A DNA stretch of 64,000 nucleotides from Rodentibacter caecimuris (GCF_001019715.1 NZ_BBXJ01000001.1:558001-622000), one strand, 5' to 3'. Positions 42,426 through 54,819 are shown, numbered from the stretch's first letter. Notes: generated by a model not told the origin, from the letters alone. Made by a program: numbers and translations.

Positions 42426-44228
42426 ATGAATCTCAATCTTCATTTTATTCATCGTATTGAACAACAAGTAAAAACACGGGGAAATACGACCGCACTTCGC
42501 CATAAAGAAAACGGCATTTGGAAAGACATCACTTGGATAGCATTCCAAAATCAGCTAAACCAACTTTCTCGTGCATTACTTGCTTGCGGTATTCAAGTAC
42601 AAGATAAAATTGCAATTTTTGCCCATAATATGCCACGTTGGACGGTTGCCGACATTGCAGCATTACAAATTCGCGCTGTGACAGTTCCTATTTATGCAAC
42701 CAACACGGCACAACAGGCTGAATTTGTACTAAATCATGGCGATGTCAAAATTCTATTCGTAGGCGATCAAGAACAATATGACCACGCCTTAGACATTGCT
42801 TCACTCTGTCCTCAATTACAAAAAATCGTGGCGATGAAACCTAGTATCAAACTTCAGCCCAGCACTCTTTCTTGTTCTTGGGAGCAATTTATTGAGCTAG
42901 GCACAATGGACCATCAAACCGAATTAAATCGACGTTTGCATGATAAACGAATGGACGACTTATTCACCATTATCTACACCTCAGGAACAACAGGTGAACC
43001 AAAAGGCGTGATGTTGGATTATTCAAATCTTGCTCATCAATTAAAAGCGCACGATCTTACACTTCACGTCACACCACAGGATATTTCTCTCTCATTCTTG
43101 CCTTTCTCACATATTTTCGAGCGGGCATGGGCGGCTTATATTCTTCATCGTGGTGCAATGCTTTGTTACTTGGAGGACACAAACCAAGTGCGGTCGGTTT
43201 TAGCCGAGATTCGTCCAACACTCATGTGTGCCGTACCGCGTTTTTACGAAAAAATTTACGCAGCCGTATTAGATAAAGTACAAAAGGCGCCTAAATTTCG
43301 CCAGATTCTTTTTCACTGGGCGATCGCTGTCGGACAAAAATATTTCACATTGATAACAGAAAAAAAACCGATTCATTTTTTACTAAAAAAACAATATGTA
43401 CTTGCAGATAAGCTCGTCTTATCCAAACTTCGCCGTCTATTAGGTGGAAGAATTAAAATGATGCCTTGTGGCGGTGCAAAATTAGAACCGGCTATCGGGC
43501 TGTTTTTTCATAGCATTGGTATTAACGTTAAACTTGGTTACGGGATGACAGAAACTACCGCCACTGTTTCATGTTGGCAGGATAATCAATTCAACCCTAA
43601 TTCTATTGGCACTTTAATGCCGAAAGCAGAAGTCAAAATTGGTGAAAATAACGAAATTCTGGTGCGTGGCGACATGGTAATGAAAGGTTATTACAAAAAA
43701 CCGGAAGAAACCGCTCAAGCCTTTACAGAAGACGGTTTCCTAAAAACCGGCGATGCCGGCAAGTTTGATGAAAAGGGTAACCTTTTTATTACCGATCGTA
43801 TTAAAGAATTAATGAAAACCTCTAACGGGAAATATATCGCCCCACAATATATTGAAAGTAAAATCGGTAAAGATAAATTCATCGAACAAATTGCTATCGT
43901 TGCCGATGCCAAGAAATATGTCTCAGCTCTCATTGTGCCGTGTTTTGATAGTTTGGAAGAATACGCCAAACAACTGAATATCAAATATAAAGATCGGATG
44001 GAATTGATTAAAAATTCTGACATTTTGAAGATGTTTGAACAACGTATTAATACGGTACAAAAAGAGTTGGCTCATTTTGAACAGGTCAAAAAATTCACCT
44101 TACTCTCTCAAGCTTTTAGTATTAAATTGGGGGAAATTACACCAACGTTGAAATTAAAACGTAAGGTCATTATGGAGCGTTATCGCAATCAGATTGAGGC
44201 GATGTATAAGCAAAATAATGAGACATAA
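42426..44228 (+). CDS. Long-chain fatty acid CoA ligase (AMP-forming)
   Basis: 600 residues. The AMP-binding loop lies in [16 protein letters not shown], followed by [12 protein letters not shown] and the [19 protein letters not shown] hinge region. The enzyme activates fatty acids to acyl-CoA through an acyl-adenylate. Its large size and C-terminal extension fit the FadD15-like branch found next to gapA in H. influenzae, as I recall. It has its own promoter region and an uptake-signal terminator. Confidence 0.9.
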   Translation: MNLNLHFIHRIEQQVKTRGNTTALRHKENGIWKDITWIAFQNQLNQLSRALLACGIQVQDKIAIFAHNMPRWTVADIAALQIRAVTVPIYATNTAQQAEFVLNHGDVKILFVGDQEQYDHALDIASLCPQLQKIVAMKPSIKLQPSTLSCSWEQFIELGTMDHQTELNRRLHDKRMDDLFTIIYTSGTTGEPKGVMLDYSNLAHQLKAHDLTLHVTPQDISLSFLPFSHIFERAWAAYILHRGAMLCYLEDTNQVRSVLAEIRPTLMCAVPRFYEKIYAAVLDKVQKAPKFRQILFHWAIAVGQKYFTLITEKKPIHFLLKKQYVLADKLVLSKLRRLLGGRIKMMPCGGAKLEPAIGLFFHSIGINVKLGYGMTETTATVSCWQDNQFNPNSIGTLMPKAEVKIGENNEILVRGDMVMKGYYKKPEETAQAFTEDGFLKTGDAGKFDEKGNLFITDRIKELMKTSNGKYIAPQYIESKIGKDKFIEQIAIVADAKKYVSALIVPCFDSLEEYAKQLNIKYKDRMELIKNSDILKMFEQRINTVQKELAHFEQVKKFTLLSQAFSIKLGEITPTLKLKRKVIMERYRNQIEAMYKQNNET

Positions 44229-44233
44229 ACAAG

Positions 44234-44265
44234 AAAAGTGCGGTCAATTTTAACCGCACTTTTTA
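44234..44265 (+). terminator. Uptake-signal terminator after the CoA ligase
   Basis: AAGTGCGGT (44236-44244) and its complement (44253-44261) form the stem, followed by a T run. Confidence 0.8.
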
Positions 44266-44279
44266 TGTAAACGAAAGAA

Positions 44280-44303
44280 AAAATCCCCTTACGGGGATTT
44301 TTA
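44280..44303 (-). terminator. glgP terminator
   Basis: AATCCCC-TTAC-GGGGATT is flanked by A and T tracts, one base from the glgP stop region. It can act on both strands. Confidence 0.85.
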
Positions 44304-44304
44304 T

Positions 44305-46770
44305 TTAGTTGGTTTTATTAAGCGGCTCAATTTTCCAGATATTTTTTGCATACTCCAAAATCGTCCGATCTGATGAGAAAAATCCCATGTTAATGATATT
44401 TTGGATGGTGCTTTCAATCCATTGGTCGCGATGTTTGTATTTTTCATCCACCAATTTTTGTGCCTCTACATAACTACGGAAATCGGCAAACACTTGGTAG
44501 TAATCATAATATTGTAATCCCTGCAATAGTGGTAAATAGCGTTGCGGCTCCTCCGGTGAAAACACCCCGGCAATAATCTGCTCAACCACCGTGCGTAATT
44601 CCACATCATTTTGATAATAATCAAACGGATGATAACCATCACGACGAAGCTGCTCTACTTGTGCTACCATATTACCAAAAATAAAAATGTGATCTTCGCC
44701 GACATTATCCAAAATTTCCACATTCGCACCATCTAAGGTTCCGAGTGTTAATGCGCCGTTGAGCGCGAATTTCATATTACTGGTTCCCGAAGCCTCAGTA
44801 CCCGCAAGGGAAATCTGTTCGGAAATATCCGCCGCAGGAATGATAAGTTGTGCCAAACTCACACTATAATTCGGAATAAACACTACTTTTAAACGCCCTT
44901 GTAAGCGTTCATCATTATTGATGATTTTGGCTACATCATTGATAAGATGAATCGTCTGTTTTGCCGCGTAGTAAGCCGAGGCTGCTTTACCCGCTAAGAT
45001 AAATACGCGCGGTTGCCAATTTTTTTCAGGGTTAGCAATCATCGCATTGTAACGGGCGATGATATGTAACACATTCAATATTTGGCGTTTGTATTCGTGA
45101 ATACGTTTTACCTGTACATCAAATAAAGCTTTAGGGTTCAATTCAATACCGAGTTCCCGTTTCACATAATCGGCAAGTTTAACTTTATTGGCATATTTAA
45201 TATCTGCAATCGTTTCTTTAAACGCCTTTTCATGCGCTACGGTTTCTAATTTTTTGATTTGGCTTAAATCACAACGCCATTCCTGACCGATATATTGATC
45301 AAATAACGCGGCTAATTGAGGGTTTGCCACAGCCAACCAACGGCGAGGCGTAATACCGTTCGTCACATTAGTAAAGCGTTCCGGATAAATACGTGCAAAA
45401 TCAGCGAAAGTGGATTTCACCATCAAATCGGAATGGATTGCCGCCACGCCGTTTACTTTGTGTGAACCGACTACGGATAACCATCCCATACGTACTTTGC
45501 GTTGATAACCTTCCTCAATCAGTGATACGCGACGAATAAACTCATTATCCGTTGTAATGTAAGTCCGCACGTATTCTAAGAAGTGGTCATTAATGTCAAA
45601 AATCATTTGTAAATGACGTGGCAAGACTTTCGCCATCATCTCAACCGGCCAAGTTTCTAGCGCTTCTGACATGAGTGTATGACAAGTGTAAGAGAAAATA
45701 CGGCATGTCATATCCCAGGCGTTTTCCCACTCAAAGCCTTCCTCATCAACTAACATCCGCATTAATTCCGGAATCGCTAAGGCTGGATGCGTATCGTTTA
45801 AGTGAATCGCTACTTTATCGGCTAAATTTTCAAGGCTATTGTGAACACGCTTATGACGTCGAATAATGTCTTGTAGAGACGCCGACACCAAAAAATATTC
45901 CTGACGTAAACGTAACTCCCGCCCATTCCATGTGGAATCATCAGGATAAAGAACCCGTGATAAATTTCGGCTGGAAGCACGAGCCTCTACCGCAGCCAAA
46001 TGTTCTCCACGATTAAATTCCGCAAGATTAAACATTTCACCGCCATGAGCCGACCACAAGCGTAAAGTCGCTGCCGAATCATTTTTATAACCCGGAATCA
46101 TTTGATCATAAGCAAGTGCGGTGACTTTTTCCTGTGGATTCCAGATACATTTTCCCCCCTCAAAATGGATGTTGCCGCCAAAGGCAACATGGAAACGCTT
46201 GGACAAACGTAAAAACTCCCACGGAGCCCCCTTTTCCAACCACGCGTCAGGGCGTTCTACTTGCTGACCGTCTTCGATTTTTTGACGGAACATACCGTAT
46301 TCATAACGAATCCCATATCCCATTCCCGGCAAACCAAGCGTAGCGATAGAATCCATAAAGCACGCAGCCAAACGGCCTAAACCGCCATTTCCTAACCCCG
46401 GATCTACTTCTTTTGCAATAATGTCTTCTAAATCGACATTAAGCTCACTTAACGCTTCTTTCGTTAAATCATAGACTTCTTCTGCAATCAGAGCATTAGA
46501 CAGTGTTCGTCCGATTAAAAACTCCATTGAAAGATAATGAACGCGCCGAGCACCTTCAGTACGAGCTTGACGTGCAGCGGTAATCCAACCTTCGGTAACA
46601 AGATCCCGTACCGCATATAAGGTTGCATTTAACCAATCCCGTTTACTTGCTTCCCGCGGTGAGCGGCCGATAGAAAAAATTAATTTATAAACGATGGATT
46701 TTTTTAGTGCTTGAACATCCAATTTAGGACGATTATAAAGAAATGGAGAATCAAAATTATCCATTATCAT
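44305..46770 (-). CDS. glgP: Glycogen phosphorylase
   Basis: 821 residues. The PLP lysine lies in [27 protein letters not shown], and the N-terminal [12 protein letters not shown] is conserved. It releases glucose-1-phosphate from glycogen ends. The ATG at 46770 was kept; a second ATG six bases in is possible. It is the last gene of the glg cluster and is separated from glgA by 240 bases with a terminator, so it may have its own promoter. Confidence 0.95.
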   Translation of the reverse strand: MIMDNFDSPFLYNRPKLDVQALKKSIVYKLIFSIGRSPREASKRDWLNATLYAVRDLVTEGWITAARQARTEGARRVHYLSMEFLIGRTLSNALIAEEVYDLTKEALSELNVDLEDIIAKEVDPGLGNGGLGRLAACFMDSIATLGLPGMGYGIRYEYGMFRQKIEDGQQVERPDAWLEKGAPWEFLRLSKRFHVAFGGNIHFEGGKCIWNPQEKVTALAYDQMIPGYKNDSAATLRLWSAHGGEMFNLAEFNRGEHLAAVEARASSRNLSRVLYPDDSTWNGRELRLRQEYFLVSASLQDIIRRHKRVHNSLENLADKVAIHLNDTHPALAIPELMRMLVDEEGFEWENAWDMTCRIFSYTCHTLMSEALETWPVEMMAKVLPRHLQMIFDINDHFLEYVRTYITTDNEFIRRVSLIEEGYQRKVRMGWLSVVGSHKVNGVAAIHSDLMVKSTFADFARIYPERFTNVTNGITPRRWLAVANPQLAALFDQYIGQEWRCDLSQIKKLETVAHEKAFKETIADIKYANKVKLADYVKRELGIELNPKALFDVQVKRIHEYKRQILNVLHIIARYNAMIANPEKNWQPRVFILAGKAASAYYAAKQTIHLINDVAKIINNDERLQGRLKVVFIPNYSVSLAQLIIPAADISEQISLAGTEASGTSNMKFALNGALTLGTLDGANVEILDNVGEDHIFIFGNMVAQVEQLRRDGYHPFDYYQNDVELRTVVEQIIAGVFSPEEPQRYLPLLQGLQYYDYYQVFADFRSYVEAQKLVDEKYKHRDQWIESTIQNIINMGFFSSDRTILEYAKNIWKIEPLNKTN

Positions 46771-46964
46771 GGTAATAAACCTCTATTAAAAAATGAGAAA
46801 CAGGAGAGATAGCTAAACAATATAAAATTCCATCGTGAACCAAGTAGGCATTTTAAAAAAATACTAAACTTCAAAAATAATACAGCCTATTTCTAAACAT
46901 CCCTTTGGATTAACTATCAAGTATCTAACCACAAAAAAACGTGTGAATTTTAGCCTTTATTAGT

Positions 46965-47003
46965 TAAAAAACAACCAAATTTTATATTTATTTGGGTGTT
47001 TTT
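46965..47003 (-). terminator. Terminator after glgA
   Basis: CACCCAAAT and ATTTGGTTG pair, followed by a TTTTTT run on the minus strand, nine bases after the glgA stop. The rest of the 240-base glgP-glgA gap is A+T-rich with nothing distinct. Confidence 0.6.
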
Positions 47004-47012
47004 TAATCACCA

Positions 47013-48440
47013 TTATAAACGCTGATATAAGCCAACATATTCTTTGGCAACTTTACGCCAACTAAAATCTTGTTCCATTGCATTGCGTTGAATCGTTGCC
47101 CATGTACGAGGTTCTTGCCAGAGAGCAAAAGCCTCTTGTAAGCAACAACGAAGTTCCTCCGGATTAGCATGGTCGAAAACAAAGCCTGTTGCTGTATGCT
47201 TTTTGATGTTTTCCGATGTGCTGTTTACAACGGTATCGGCTAGTCCTCCTGTTTTTCTTACCAGCGGTAACGTCCCATATTGCAAGCCGTAAAGTTGGGT
47301 TAAGCCACAAGGCTCAAAACGGCTTGGCACTAAAATCACATCTCCGCCTGCGATCATCAAATGGGAAAGCGCTTCGTCATATCCGATTTTCACTGCAATA
47401 TTTTGAGGGTAAGTGGCAGAAAGCCGGCGAATAGCCTCTTCCAAATGGGCGGAACCTGAGCCGAGAATGACGAGTTGCCCGCCTTGTTTAACAAGGTCGT
47501 CCGCACTCTCAACTAACAAATCAACGCCTTTTTGCTCTGTTAAACGGGTAACCATAACAAAAAGTAACGCATCGCTTACCGGTAAATTGAAGTAAGTCTG
47601 AAGCGCCGATTTATTTTTCTTTTTGCCATCCATAGCTTTTTGTTTGTAGTGATACTGGATATACCCATCACCACTCGGATGCCAAATTGTTTCATCTACG
47701 CCATTTAAAATACCGACCAATCTCCCCTGTTCACGTAATCCGATTAACAAACCTTGCAAACCATAAGCAAATTCTTCTGTGGTAATTTCTTGAGAATAAG
47801 TCGGGCTCACGGCAGTAACCACATCGGAATAATATAAACCGGCTTTTAAATAAGATATTTGACCAAATAATTCCAGACCATTTATGTGGAACATTCCTTC
47901 CAGTAGCCCAATTTCATATAGGTGACGATGATGAAATATCCCTTGATAAGCTAAATTATGAATAGTAAAAACGGATTTTGCCGGTTTGCCTTTATTAAAC
48001 AAATACGCGGCGCTAAGTCCGGCGTGCCAGTCATGCGCATGTACAATTTCAGCCCGCCACCACGAATCAAGCCCGGTGGACAATTCAGCCCCTACCCAAC
48101 CTAACAAAGCAAAACGTTTATAGTTATCCGTATAGTCATTGTAATGTATATCGTGATAAGGATTGCCCTCACGATCATATAAATGTGGTGCATCAATTAA
48201 ATAAACTCCCACACCCTTGTGTTCGCCGTAGCGTAATACAACATGCCCCGCAAAATTATCAAACTCAGCCACAATATGAGTTTCGCCAATCCCCCGACAA
48301 ATAGCAGGATAGGCAGGCAATAAAATTCTTGCATCTATCCCTATCTGTTTTTGAGCAAAAGGCAGCGCGCCAATAACATCGGCAAGCCCCCCTGTTTTTA
48401 ATAGGGGATAGAGTTCCGAGCAAACATGTAATACTTTCAT
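47013..48440 (-). CDS. glgA: Glycogen synthase
   Basis: From ATG 48440 (MKVLHVCSELYPLLKTGGLADV) the protein is 475 residues, the usual length; an upstream extension of 13 residues is rejected. The KTGGL loop binds ADP-glucose, and the C-terminal SRFEPCGLTQLYGLQYGTLP and RKTGGLADTV are conserved. It adds glucose from ADP-glucose to glycogen. Confidence 0.95.
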   Translation of the reverse strand: MKVLHVCSELYPLLKTGGLADVIGALPFAQKQIGIDARILLPAYPAICRGIGETHIVAEFDNFAGHVVLRYGEHKGVGVYLIDAPHLYDREGNPYHDIHYNDYTDNYKRFALLGWVGAELSTGLDSWWRAEIVHAHDWHAGLSAAYLFNKGKPAKSVFTIHNLAYQGIFHHRHLYEIGLLEGMFHINGLELFGQISYLKAGLYYSDVVTAVSPTYSQEITTEEFAYGLQGLLIGLREQGRLVGILNGVDETIWHPSGDGYIQYHYKQKAMDGKKKNKSALQTYFNLPVSDALLFVMVTRLTEQKGVDLLVESADDLVKQGGQLVILGSGSAHLEEAIRRLSATYPQNIAVKIGYDEALSHLMIAGGDVILVPSRFEPCGLTQLYGLQYGTLPLVRKTGGLADTVVNSTSENIKKHTATGFVFDHANPEELRCCLQEAFALWQEPRTWATIQRNAMEQDFSWRKVAKEYVGLYQRL

Positions 48441-48517
48441 TAGATATCCTATTTTTTTAACCATACACCACGCTCCCAACTTCCATTATTTAATCAAAAT
48501 CAGGAGAAATTTAATTA

Positions 48518-48552
48518 ACAAAGTGCGGTCAATTTCAACCGCACTTTTTATT
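48518..48552 (-). repeat. Uptake-signal hairpin between glgC and glgA
   Basis: An inverted pair (48521-48529 and 48538-48546) lies after the glgC stop, with only a weak T tract. It could lower expression of glgA relative to upstream genes. Confidence 0.7.
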
Positions 48553-48555
48553 TGA

Positions 48556-49851
48556 TTAGTCTAAATGCGCTTCCGAAGCCACTTCCTCTCCTTTCAATCT
48601 TTGTAGCATACTATGAGTTACTAAAATGACTTTGCCTGTCGAGCTGACTCGGAAATGTTTTTTGTCTTCTTCGATGTCAAAACCGATTCGCATACCGTCA
48701 GGAATTTTGCAATTACGATCAACAATACAATTTCTTAAAGTACAATTTTTACCGATTTCCACTTCAGGTAAGATAACACAATAATCAATACGGGAGCCTT
48801 CTTCAATTTTGATGCGATCAAAAAGCACGGAATAATTAATGGACGCATCCGTAATCACACAACCGCCACCAATTAAAGAATTATCAACCGGACGAATATT
48901 CGCATTTTTATAGAAAAATTTTGAAGGATACGCTTGTACCGGATTACCACGAATCGGCCAACTTTGATCATAAATATCCAATTGTGGTCTTTCCGATACT
49001 AAATCGATATTGGATTGCCAAAAACTATCCAATGTTCCCACATCGCGCCAATAGATTTCCCCCTCCGTATTACGTCCCATGCAAGAACGGCTGAATGGGT
49101 GGGCATAAAGTGTTTCTTCCGTTAAACATCTCGGTAATATATCTTTGCCAAAATCATGACTGGTTTGCGGCTTATGTACCTCACACTCCAGCATTTTATA
49201 AAGATAATCCGCATCAAATACATAAATGCCCATTGAGGCAAGCGATATATCAGGCTTGCCAACCATCGCCGGCGGATCTTTCGGTTTCTCAACAAACGCT
49301 TTCACTTTTAAGTTTTCGTTTACCGCCATCACACCAAATTCATGGGCTTCCGAACGGGGAACTTCAATACAACCGACGGTACATTTTGCACCACTGGTTA
49401 TATGATCCATCAACATCACACTGTAATCTTGCTTATAAATATGATCCCCCGCCAAAATTAAAATATATTTCGGACAGTAGTGATCACGAATAATCGCCAT
49501 ATTTTGATAAACCGCATCAGCCGTACCGCGATACCAAGTGGTATCGTCAATTTGTTGACGGGCGGGGAGCATATCCACAAACTCGCCGCGTTCCTGTGGC
49601 AAAAATGACCAACCGGTTTGTAAATGGCGTAATAAGGAATGCGCCGCGTATTGTGTCACGACACCAATCCGATTTAAGCCGGAATTAATACAGTTTGACA
49701 GGGCAAAATCAATAATACGACGATTACCGCCAAAATAGAGTGCGGGTTTCGCTCGTTTATCGGTTAGTTCGTGAAGACGTGAGCCGCGTCCACCGGCTAA
49801 AATAAGAACCAAGGTATCTTTTACAAGAGCGTTTTTGTCAGGGCTTTTCAT
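48556..49851 (-). CDS. glgC: Glucose-1-phosphate adenylyltransferase
   Basis: 431 residues. The nucleotide-binding LILAGGRGSRLHELTDKRAKPA and the glucose-phosphate-binding VEKPKDPP region are present, with a C-terminal left-handed beta helix. It makes ADP-glucose, the controlled step of glycogen synthesis. It starts 21 bases after the glgX stop and belongs to the same transcript. Confidence 0.96.
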   Translation of the reverse strand: MKSPDKNALVKDTLVLILAGGRGSRLHELTDKRAKPALYFGGNRRIIDFALSNCINSGLNRIGVVTQYAAHSLLRHLQTGWSFLPQERGEFVDMLPARQQIDDTTWYRGTADAVYQNMAIIRDHYCPKYILILAGDHIYKQDYSVMLMDHITSGAKCTVGCIEVPRSEAHEFGVMAVNENLKVKAFVEKPKDPPAMVGKPDISLASMGIYVFDADYLYKMLECEVHKPQTSHDFGKDILPRCLTEETLYAHPFSRSCMGRNTEGEIYWRDVGTLDSFWQSNIDLVSERPQLDIYDQSWPIRGNPVQAYPSKFFYKNANIRPVDNSLIGGGCVITDASINYSVLFDRIKIEEGSRIDYCVILPEVEIGKNCTLRNCIVDRNCKIPDGMRIGFDIEEDKKHFRVSSTGKVILVTHSMLQRLKGEEVASEAHLD

Positions 49852-49872
49852 TATAATTAACTCCGTTTGTCT

Positions 49873-51867
49873 TTAGTTATCCACGCTATACAACAAACAA
49901 AATGCCATACTGCTTACCGTTACTTCCTGTGACTGGATAAATGTTAAGTTTGTTGTGTCCACAAAGGCTTTCCATTGGCTTACAGCACTATTAGGCAATA
50001 TGAAAGTCTGAGATTCTGCTTTCGCATTAATTAAAAAGAGCCATTTTTCGTCCAATAAAATTTGTAACGCTTTAACTCCAAAGTTATGCCAATCCTCTTG
50101 CTGCATAGGTGTTCCCCATACACTCAACCAACTGACATTATCATTTGACCACCAAGCATTTTTTTGCAAACTCCAAATTTTTTTGCGAAGTGCAATCGTT
50201 TGCTTCGTAACTTCAAATAAATTTTTATTAAAGTTTTCCCATTTCAACCAAGCAATTTCGTTATCTTGGCAGTAAGCATTATTATTACCGTTCTGCGTAT
50301 TACCAAACTCATCGCCTGCTAACAACATTGGCGTTCCATTAGCGAGCAATAAAGTCATTAACAATGCCGTTTGAGCGCAAGTGCGGTCGTTTTCTATCCT
50401 ATTTTTTTGTGCTTCGCAAAGAGTAACGGATTCCCCTTCTACGCCATGGTTATAACTGTAATTTTCATTACGCCCGTCTCGGTTTTGTTCGCCATTCGCT
50501 TCATTGTGTTTTTCGTTATAACTGACTAAATCCCGTAACGTGAAACCATCATGGGCAGTGATAAAATTCAGTGAACAATGCGGCAAACGCCCCTCTTTTT
50601 TAAACAAATCGCTCGAACCGGCAAAACGCTCGGCAAATCCTCCGATTTCGCCACTTTTCCACAACCAAAAACGACAAATATCATCACGGAAACGATCATT
50701 CCATTCGGCAAAATAATCGGGGAAATGCCCCGCCTGATAACCGTAATGTCCGATATCCCATGGCTCTGCAATCAATTTAATATTTTGTAAACCCGGTTCA
50801 TTGACTATATCGGCAAAAAGTTGGGCTGAAGAATTAAAATCGGGTTTATCCCGCCCAAGCACCGTTGCCAAATCAAACCGAAAGCCGTCAATATGACATT
50901 CTTCCACCCAATAACGTAAGCAATCCACCACCCATTTACGCCCGACCTCAGAGGATAAATTAAGCATATTGCCGCAGCCCGTCCAGTTAATGTAATGCCC
51001 GTTATCGTTGCGCCAATAGTAGGTTTGATCATCAATTCCGCGCTGACAAAATGTGGGAAAATGTTGTTCTGATTCTGCGGAATGATTGAATACGACATCT
51101 AACACCACTTCGATACCCGCTTGGTGAAAAGCCTTCACCATCGACTTAAATTCGGTCAGCGGCTGATCCGTTGCGGCATATTTAGGCTCAACAGCAAACA
51201 TAGCAAGGGGATTATATCCCCAATAATTTTGCAAACCACGTGCCTGTAAGTGCGGTTCATTGAGGTGAAAATTGACAGGTAATAATTCTATTGTCGTCAC
51301 ACCTAACTCTTTTAAATACGCAAGGTTAATCGGGTGTGCCAACCCGGCATACGTCCCCCGCAAGGTTGCAGGGATTTTCTCGTTTAATCGGCTAAAACCT
51401 TTAACATGCAATTCATATACGATGGTTTCCCCCCAAGGAATATGAGGTTTTTGCTCACCGCTCCAGTCGAAATCCTCTTCAAAAATAACCGCTCTTGGGG
51501 CAATATGGGCGTTGTCACGATGATCATTGAGCAAAAACCACTGCCGTTTTTCCGAGCTACTTAAATCAGGCTTATGACTTACCGCTTTAGCGTAAGGATC
51601 GAGCATTAATTTTTGCGGGTTTGCATACGGGCCGTGAATACGAAAGCCGTATTGCGTGCCATGTCGTACACCGGTCAGTGCCAAATGCCAAATATTATCG
51701 GTACAAGCCATCGGGAAACGGGTTTCAATTTCACCATCAAATAAACAGAGTTCTACTTTACTCGCCGCAGCCGAAAACAGGCTAAAATTTGTTAATTTCA
51801 CGCCATTTTCGACCTTTCCCGAACTGCCAAACGGGGTGGGTTCGCCTAAATCAAAAACCTTGAACAT
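49873..51867 (-). CDS. glgX: Glycogen debranching enzyme GlgX
   Basis: The start at 51867 (MFKVFDLGEPTPFGSS) has a TAAGG ribosome-binding site and gives 664 residues. Glycoside hydrolase family 13 motifs are seen in order: DVVFNHSAE, DGFRFDLATVLG with the nucleophile Asp, LIAEPWD with the acid Glu, and FITAHDGFTLRDLVSY. It removes short branches left by glycogen phosphorylase. It lies between glgB and glgC. Confidence 0.94.
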   Translation of the reverse strand: MFKVFDLGEPTPFGSSGKVENGVKLTNFSLFSAAASKVELCLFDGEIETRFPMACTDNIWHLALTGVRHGTQYGFRIHGPYANPQKLMLDPYAKAVSHKPDLSSSEKRQWFLLNDHRDNAHIAPRAVIFEEDFDWSGEQKPHIPWGETIVYELHVKGFSRLNEKIPATLRGTYAGLAHPINLAYLKELGVTTIELLPVNFHLNEPHLQARGLQNYWGYNPLAMFAVEPKYAATDQPLTEFKSMVKAFHQAGIEVVLDVVFNHSAESEQHFPTFCQRGIDDQTYYWRNDNGHYINWTGCGNMLNLSSEVGRKWVVDCLRYWVEECHIDGFRFDLATVLGRDKPDFNSSAQLFADIVNEPGLQNIKLIAEPWDIGHYGYQAGHFPDYFAEWNDRFRDDICRFWLWKSGEIGGFAERFAGSSDLFKKEGRLPHCSLNFITAHDGFTLRDLVSYNEKHNEANGEQNRDGRNENYSYNHGVEGESVTLCEAQKNRIENDRTCAQTALLMTLLLANGTPMLLAGDEFGNTQNGNNNAYCQDNEIAWLKWENFNKNLFEVTKQTIALRKKIWSLQKNAWWSNDNVSWLSVWGTPMQQEDWHNFGVKALQILLDEKWLFLINAKAESQTFILPNSAVSQWKAFVDTTNLTFIQSQEVTVSSMAFCLLYSVDN

Positions 51868-51930
51868 CGCCTTACCATCCATTCCTAAATATGTTTTCGC
51901 CCGGCTAATCGGCGAAGATAAAAAAATAAA

Positions 51931-54120
51931 CTATCCCAAATATTTCAAATAAATCGTTGCTAACGGAGGAATGGAAACAGAGAATGAATTTTCCCTTCCG
52001 TGGCTTTCGATCGGTTCACTTTGAACACAGCCAAAATTACCCAAATTAGAACCCTGATAATACATGGAGTCGGTATTCAAAATTTCTTCATATTTACCTG
52101 CCATATTCACGCCCATACGGTAATGATGACGGGGAACTGGGGTAAAATTACTGATGACTATAATTCGTTCGCCGTTACTGTTTCGACGTTCAAAGGCGAA
52201 AACGGAATGTTCCGCATCGTTCACCACTAACCAATCAAATCCTTCCGGGGAATGATCAAGTTCAAAGAGCGGTGAGTTTTTTCGGTAAATATGATTCAGA
52301 TCTTTAACCAGTTTCAACACACCTTTATGCCAACCACCGCCAATATTTTCATCAAGTAGGAACCAATCTAGACTTTCTTGGTAATTCCATTCTCTCCCCT
52401 GAGCAAATTCATTTCCCATGAAGAGCAATTTTTTACCCGGATATCCCCACATATAGCCATAGTAAGCACGTAAGTTGGCAAATTTTTGCCATGTATCGCC
52501 CGGCATTTTGTCAAGTAAAGAGCATTTTCCATGCACCACTTCATCATGCGAAAGCGGTAACACAAAATTTTCACTGTATTGATACACCATACCAAAAGTC
52601 ATTTTATCGTGATGATATCGGCGATAAATCGGATCAAGCTTCATATAAGAAAGCGTGTCATTCATCCAACCCATATTCCATTTGAAATTAAAGCCTAAAC
52701 CGCCATTTTCACTAGGATGGGTTACCCCTGTAAATGACGTGGATTCTTCCGCAATAGAAATAGCGCCTTTCATTTCATGGTGAATTTTCCAGTTGGTATG
52801 TTTTAAAAATTCAATCGCTTCGAGGTTTTCACGTCCGCCATATTGGTTAGGAATCCATTCTCCCTCAGTACGGCTATAATCTCGGTAAATCATTGAAGCA
52901 ACCGCATCAACCCGAATACCATCCAAGCCAAAACGCTCCAGCCAATAAAGTGCATTACTTGAAAGGAAATTACGAACTTCATTGCGACCGTAGTTATAAA
53001 TCAGCGTATTCCAATCTTGATGATAACCTTCACGCGGATCTGCGTATTCATACAACGCTGTGCCGTCAAAAGCCACCAGTCCATGGGTATCACTTGGGAA
53101 ATGCCCCGGCACCCAATCTAAAATCACATTAATACCGGCTTCATGCGCCTGTTTCACCAAGCGGCGAAAACCTTCCGCCGTGCCAAAACGGCTGGTTGGC
53201 GAATAAAGTCCAAGCGGTTGATAGCCCCAGGAACCGTCATAGGGGAATTCAGAAAGCGGTAAAAATTCAATATGGGTAAAGCCCATATCTTTCACATAGG
53301 GAATCAGTTCAGCCGCAATTTGGTCATAATCCAACCAGAAATTATTTTCAATATTACGCCGCCACGATCCTAAATGTACTTCATAAATAGAAATCGGTTG
53401 ATTTGCTTGATTTGCCTTAGCACGGGTATCCGTCATTTCGACCACATTCGGTAAAACACCGATTTGAGAAGCCGTATCAGGGCGGAGCTGTGAACTAAAA
53501 GCATAAGGATCGGCTTTCAAGCGAAGGTTGCCGTAACAATCAATTAATTCAAATTTATAGAGCTGCCCAAGGCTGGCTTTTGGCAAAAACAGTTCCCATA
53601 TACCACTATTGCAATGAAACCGCATCGGGTGACGGCGACCGTCCCAGTAGTTGAAATCTCCAACCAAGGAAACCCGTTTTGCATTCGGCGCCCATAATCG
53701 GAAATTCACCCCGCTCACCCCATCGCACTCAATAAAATGCGCGCCTAAAACTTCATAAGGCCGTAACATCGAACCTTCTGAAAGTAACCATTGCGCTAAG
53801 TCGTCCGTTATGGAAGGGAATCGATATGGATCTTCAATAATTTGAGCTTCATTTCCCCAAAAAACCTGTAATTGATAGGCAAAAAATTGCTGACGATTCA
53901 ACATCACCGCAGCAAAAAAACCACGTTCGTCTAATCGTGCTAGTTCAGCAACCGATTCACCGGACTCACGATCTATCACTAGCACACGATTTGCATCGGG
54001 TAATAGGGCTCGAACTTCAATGCCGTTTTCCGTTTTATGCATTCCCAATGTGGTAAAAGGATCACCATTGGTTGCTTCAAAGAAACTATCAATTATGGAA
54101 TGGGTAATCGCTGTTGTCAT
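51931..54120 (-). CDS. glgB: Glycogen branching enzyme
   Basis: From ATG 54120 (GGAG ribosome-binding site) 729 residues, the normal length. After an N-terminal carbohydrate-binding region come [37 protein letters not shown] and [11 protein letters not shown], the catalytic blocks of family 13. It moves chain ends to create alpha-1,6 branches. It starts 10 bases after the stop of the damaged malQ. Confidence 0.96.
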   Translation of the reverse strand: MTTAITHSIIDSFFEATNGDPFTTLGMHKTENGIEVRALLPDANRVLVIDRESGESVAELARLDERGFFAAVMLNRQQFFAYQLQVFWGNEAQIIEDPYRFPSITDDLAQWLLSEGSMLRPYEVLGAHFIECDGVSGVNFRLWAPNAKRVSLVGDFNYWDGRRHPMRFHCNSGIWELFLPKASLGQLYKFELIDCYGNLRLKADPYAFSSQLRPDTASQIGVLPNVVEMTDTRAKANQANQPISIYEVHLGSWRRNIENNFWLDYDQIAAELIPYVKDMGFTHIEFLPLSEFPYDGSWGYQPLGLYSPTSRFGTAEGFRRLVKQAHEAGINVILDWVPGHFPSDTHGLVAFDGTALYEYADPREGYHQDWNTLIYNYGRNEVRNFLSSNALYWLERFGLDGIRVDAVASMIYRDYSRTEGEWIPNQYGGRENLEAIEFLKHTNWKIHHEMKGAISIAEESTSFTGVTHPSENGGLGFNFKWNMGWMNDTLSYMKLDPIYRRYHHDKMTFGMVYQYSENFVLPLSHDEVVHGKCSLLDKMPGDTWQKFANLRAYYGYMWGYPGKKLLFMGNEFAQGREWNYQESLDWFLLDENIGGGWHKGVLKLVKDLNHIYRKNSPLFELDHSPEGFDWLVVNDAEHSVFAFERRNSNGERIIVISNFTPVPRHHYRMGVNMAGKYEEILNTDSMYYQGSNLGNFGCVQSEPIESHGRENSFSVSIPPLATIYLKYLG

Positions 54121-54130
54121 AGCAGACTCC

Positions 54131-54739
54131 TTACACTTTTCGCCCTGTCTTAAGCATCGCAAAGCAAGTTTTTAATGATTCATTGTTAAACATCAATTCC
54201 AAGAATTGGGTGAGTTTTTTACGCCAATTCGGATATTCATACAAAATGCCGGATAAACTTGGAATATTTAAATAGAGGAACTTCAACCAACAGAGAAAAA
54301 AAACATTATAAGATCTTACCCGTTTCAGTACGGCAGAAACATTCTTTGCAGCAACCGGTAGCCGAATTGAAGCCTGTTGGGATTTTGTTGAAACAAGTAA
54401 TTGACAATAACCAAAAGAAAGCGGAGGTAAAGAAAGTGCGGTAGAATTTTGAGTAGTTTTTTGTGCGATTGAAACGCTATGTTCATCAAGCAATTCAAGG
54501 GATATTATCGGTTCGGTAAGAGCAATCCGTTCAACATTATAACTGATAGGCTCATTTTCAAAGCAAGCCAAAACATCATCAAACTCAGTTATTCGGCATT
54601 TACTTTCAATCGGCTTCAGCAACTCAATAAAACGTGATAACCTTTCCGTTTCTGCATAAATGAGCCTCCCATCAAGATTATCATTTGTGGGGGTAATTCC
54701 CAACTTTTGGGCGGTTTGTTGAAGCAGTTCCCATTCCAT
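54131..54739 (-). pseudogene. malQ: malQ with large internal deletion (4-alpha-glucanotransferase remnant)
   Basis: The frame is open for 202 residues, but an intact MalQ has about 700. The N-terminal part (LLQQTAQKLGITPTND and the following 130 residues) reads like a MalQ N-domain. It then joins, around residues 140-160, to a MalQ-like C-terminus (YEYPNWRKKLTQFLELMF). The whole catalytic barrel with its Asp/Glu residues is missing. The position before glgB is where malQ lies in H. influenzae, as I recall. The product cannot be an active glucanotransferase. The ATG at 54739 is preferred over a GTG at 54751. Confidence 0.75.
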
Positions 54740-54819
54740 ACGACTAAACACACAACAAATAACAACTTAATTTCATTCTAGTCTTGCTTAAAATAAATAC
54801 AACGACTTTTATTTAAATT

